Assembly (NCBI GenBank): GCA_002787175.1
Contig: PCWC01000033.1
Location: 1-13,503 of the forward strand
Reading direction: 5' to 3'
Length of the DNA stretch: 13,503 nucleotides
Source: Parcubacteria group bacterium CG11_big_fil_rev_8_21_14_0_20_39_22
GTDB taxonomy: Bacteria; Patescibacteriota; Minisyncoccia; Phycocordibacterales; GCA-002787175
The notes beneath the pieces were generated by a model that searched no databases, was not told the origin of the DNA, and saw only the letters and a list, made by a program, of their open reading frames with translations. A program made the position numbers and the translations under genes. Below, piece after piece: positions 13,001-13,503 of this stretch. The stretch's first letter is position 1; each line of letters begins with the position of its first letter.

Positions 13001-13244
13001 AATCGTAGTAATCATAGGCGGTATAGTCGAAGAAGTAAAAAATATCATAACCAAGAAAAACGAGGTTATGGCTTTCGTGAAAATAGCAGATTTAACCGGA
13101 TCGATAGAAACGGTTGTATTTCCTAAAACTTATTCCGAATACAAAGATATGCTGGTGCTCGAGAAATGCGTCGCTTTAAAAGCCAAAGTATCGATGAGAA
13201 ATGGCGAAGTCAGCTTGATTGTAGAGAAGGTAAAAGGGCTTTGA
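10056..13244 (+). CDS. dnaE: DNA polymerase III alpha subunit (DnaE)
   Basis: Replicative polymerase catalytic subunit, 1,062 aa from the ATG at 10056. An upstream in-frame ATG at 10017 is rejected because the family N-terminus (FIHLHTHSHYSLL) begins after 10056 and the -10 box would be inside the gene. Order: PHP domain (about 1-280), palm and fingers, helix-hairpin-helix region (near ALIKSGALDAF, 876), OB fold (about 980-1062). Catalytic aspartates D396 and D398 (PDIDMD) and D556 (KFDFLG) align with E. coli D401, D403 and D555. The IRGSVAGS loop (356-363) replaces the common GRGSAAGS. A likely beta-clamp motif, QDSLF, is at 913-917. In the PHP domain H6 and H8 remain, but TDHG reads TDNG (N42), DVHY reads DVYY (Y209) and the usual acidic residue after HS is H12, so metal-dependent proofreading there is doubtful. 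Confidence 0.96.
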   Translation: MSDFIHLHTHSHYSLLSGLPKIPELVAAAKNDGQTALALTDNGNLYGTIEFYKECKKQEIKPIIGVDAYIALRTRNDKQAGVDNRRTRLVLLAKDVEGYKNLLKLVTISNMEGFYYKPRMDKEIIEKHSKGLIAISPSFNSDILQALEMADKDKAVAEANWAKKVFGGDSFFIEITRHPEREGHEDKMKKLIEFGREQNIPLVAAHDVYYIDPEDRKARETLTLVNSNRELSDRNSEGENTDFSFISQQKARELFVDLDEALSNTKKIESMCELELPLGKWLFPHYEIEGGKSPDEELKSIVKKGIAKRGIEETEEVKNRVEYELSIIKTKGYAPYFLVVGDLLREAHDRGILTTIRGSVAGSMVTYLAGITNVDPIKYKIPFERFLNPERPSAPDIDMDYADNRRDEMIEYAREKYGRDKVAQIGTFGTMMARGAVRDVARALGHEYSAGDRIAKLIPMGSQGFPMTLKRALEMVSELAEIYKKEPVAKEIIDTAKKIEGSARHVGVHAAGVVISPVTLTDVTPLQFDPKGEGKIITQYDMYSIDENNAGLLKFDFLGIKNLSILADAVKRVEELKGVKIDIENVPLDDKKTFEILASGETIGLFQLNGTGMTKHLKDLKPSKIQDINAMVALYRPGPMESIPQYIERKHNPILVSYLDPRLEKILSDSYGVITYQDDVLMIAIEMAGFSWLEADKLRKAMGKKIPKEMEIQKKKLIKGFIEHNLSPAKAEKLWKLIEPFAAYGFNKAHAASYGKVAYQTAYMKANFPAIYMSAVLTADSGDVEKIGEIISECKRMKIPVLPPDINESFADFTVVPSSLAEGDKIRFGLTTIKNFGEGIAQTIIEERNKDGKFTSLSDFLKRIKDRNLNKKSLEALIKSGALDAFNERGEMIGNIERLLSFNKENAKAPDNQDSLFSGLSAEIEDDIHLEKSDPISKKEILLWEKELLGLYISGHPLDKYKEVLEKRDVNIATIRKEPRDGIVVIIGGIVEEVKNIITKKNEVMAFVKIADLTGSIETVVFPKTYSEYKDMLVLEKCVALKAKVSMRNGEVSLIVEKVKGL

Positions 13245-13283
13245 TGATTAAGAACAAGAAAGTTTTTTCGTGACTCAAATTTT

Positions 13284-13503
13284 CTAAGGACGGTAATCTT
13301 TACAAAAACTCCCTCCTGCTTCTAATCTTGCACAAAGAGCGAAGTATTGTCCTGCCGGTTCTCCTTGTCCTGTCTGGTTTGAATTCCACGGCTCATACGA
13401 ATAGTAATATGATGAATTGTGGCATAAGGTACATAAACGTACTCTTTTTAGAGTACATATTTTAGTTTTTCTTCACTCGGAGCAACACTTGAAGCTAAAC
13501 AAA
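13284..13503 (-). pseudogene. Pilin-like C-terminal fragment, frame-disrupted, running off the right edge
   Basis: On the minus strand a frame ending at TAG (13284..13286) is open back to 13472 but has no ATG, GTG or TTG. Its content looks like a pilin C-terminal domain: Cys pairs, NSSYYYSYEPWNSNQTGQ and GQYFALCARLEAGGSFC. GQYFALCARLE resembles DRYLLRTRLE in the pilin-like protein of this window. In the next frame upstream, the stretch from 13503 to 13448 (ASSVAPSEEKLKYVL, then TAA) also reads like protein. The simplest view is one gene broken by a frameshift near 13448..13472. A 6-bp inverted repeat (GTACTC/GAGTAC, 13439..13456) overlaps the break. A sequencing or assembly error is an alternative. 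It converges on dnaE, after which I see no clear terminator. Confidence 0.5.

Noticed and set aside
13439..13472. Programmed -1 frameshift site in the pilin-like fragment
   Set aside because: The A-rich stretch is not a slippery heptamer in the correct phase and the nearby stem is only 6 bp; a mutation or sequencing error is simpler.
1..13503. tRNA, rRNA, riboswitch, transposase or prophage genes
   Set aside because: I found no cloverleaf, rRNA core motif, riboswitch-like leader or recombinase motif on either strand.

Overview
The window looks like a piece of a small-genome Patescibacteria (CPR, Parcubacteria-like) chromosome. The evidence is a short hinge-less SMC, ribosomal protein S16 with a long acidic tail, a NusB-NUDIX fusion, single-copy housekeeping genes with AT-rich spacers, and a type IV pilin-like protein with a small membrane-protein neighbour. 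UGA is a normal stop (rnc, dnaE), which argues against the UGA-recoding CPR lineages. The lineage is an inference; no marker here fixes it.

Layout from left to right. The left edge has the first 17 codons of an unidentified minus-strand gene, then an AT-rich repeat-filled spacer. Next come rpsP (minus) and rnr for RNase R (plus), which diverge from two overlapping -10 boxes. rnr converges on a minus-strand cluster that reads, in transcription order, rpmF - nusB::nudix - rnc - smc. This resembles the rpmF...rnc-smc order of many bacteria with the fatty-acid genes between them missing. Further right, also on the minus strand, are an unannotated 55-aa acidic ORF with its own terminator, rnhB, a type IV pilin-like protein and an 80-aa single-span membrane protein. 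dnaE (plus) diverges from that group, and the right edge holds a broken pilin-like fragment.

The genes cover RNA processing and decay (RNase III, RNase R), ribosome parts (S16, L32), antitermination (NusB), chromosome maintenance (SMC, RNase HII, DNA polymerase III alpha) and a surface-filament module.

The most unusual content lies between the genes. Most spacers carry short arrays with a strict 7-base period, usually about five units (35 bp). Several lie within 2 to 26 bases of a strong hairpin with a 3 to 4 base loop. In the TAG-type arrays every heptad begins with TAG, so stops fall in all three frames. Such arrays begin at or within a few bases of the stop codons of rnr, smc and rnc in the same gene-relative orientation. 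Other heptad arrays end in GTTATACT, which supplies the -10 box of both smc and dnaE. One array-plus-hairpin lies in frame inside the pilin leader, in the orientation that has no stops. Several genes (rnr, smc, rpmF, rnhB, dnaE) have a -10-like box only 6 to 9 bases before the ATG and no Shine-Dalgarno, which suggests leaderless mRNAs.
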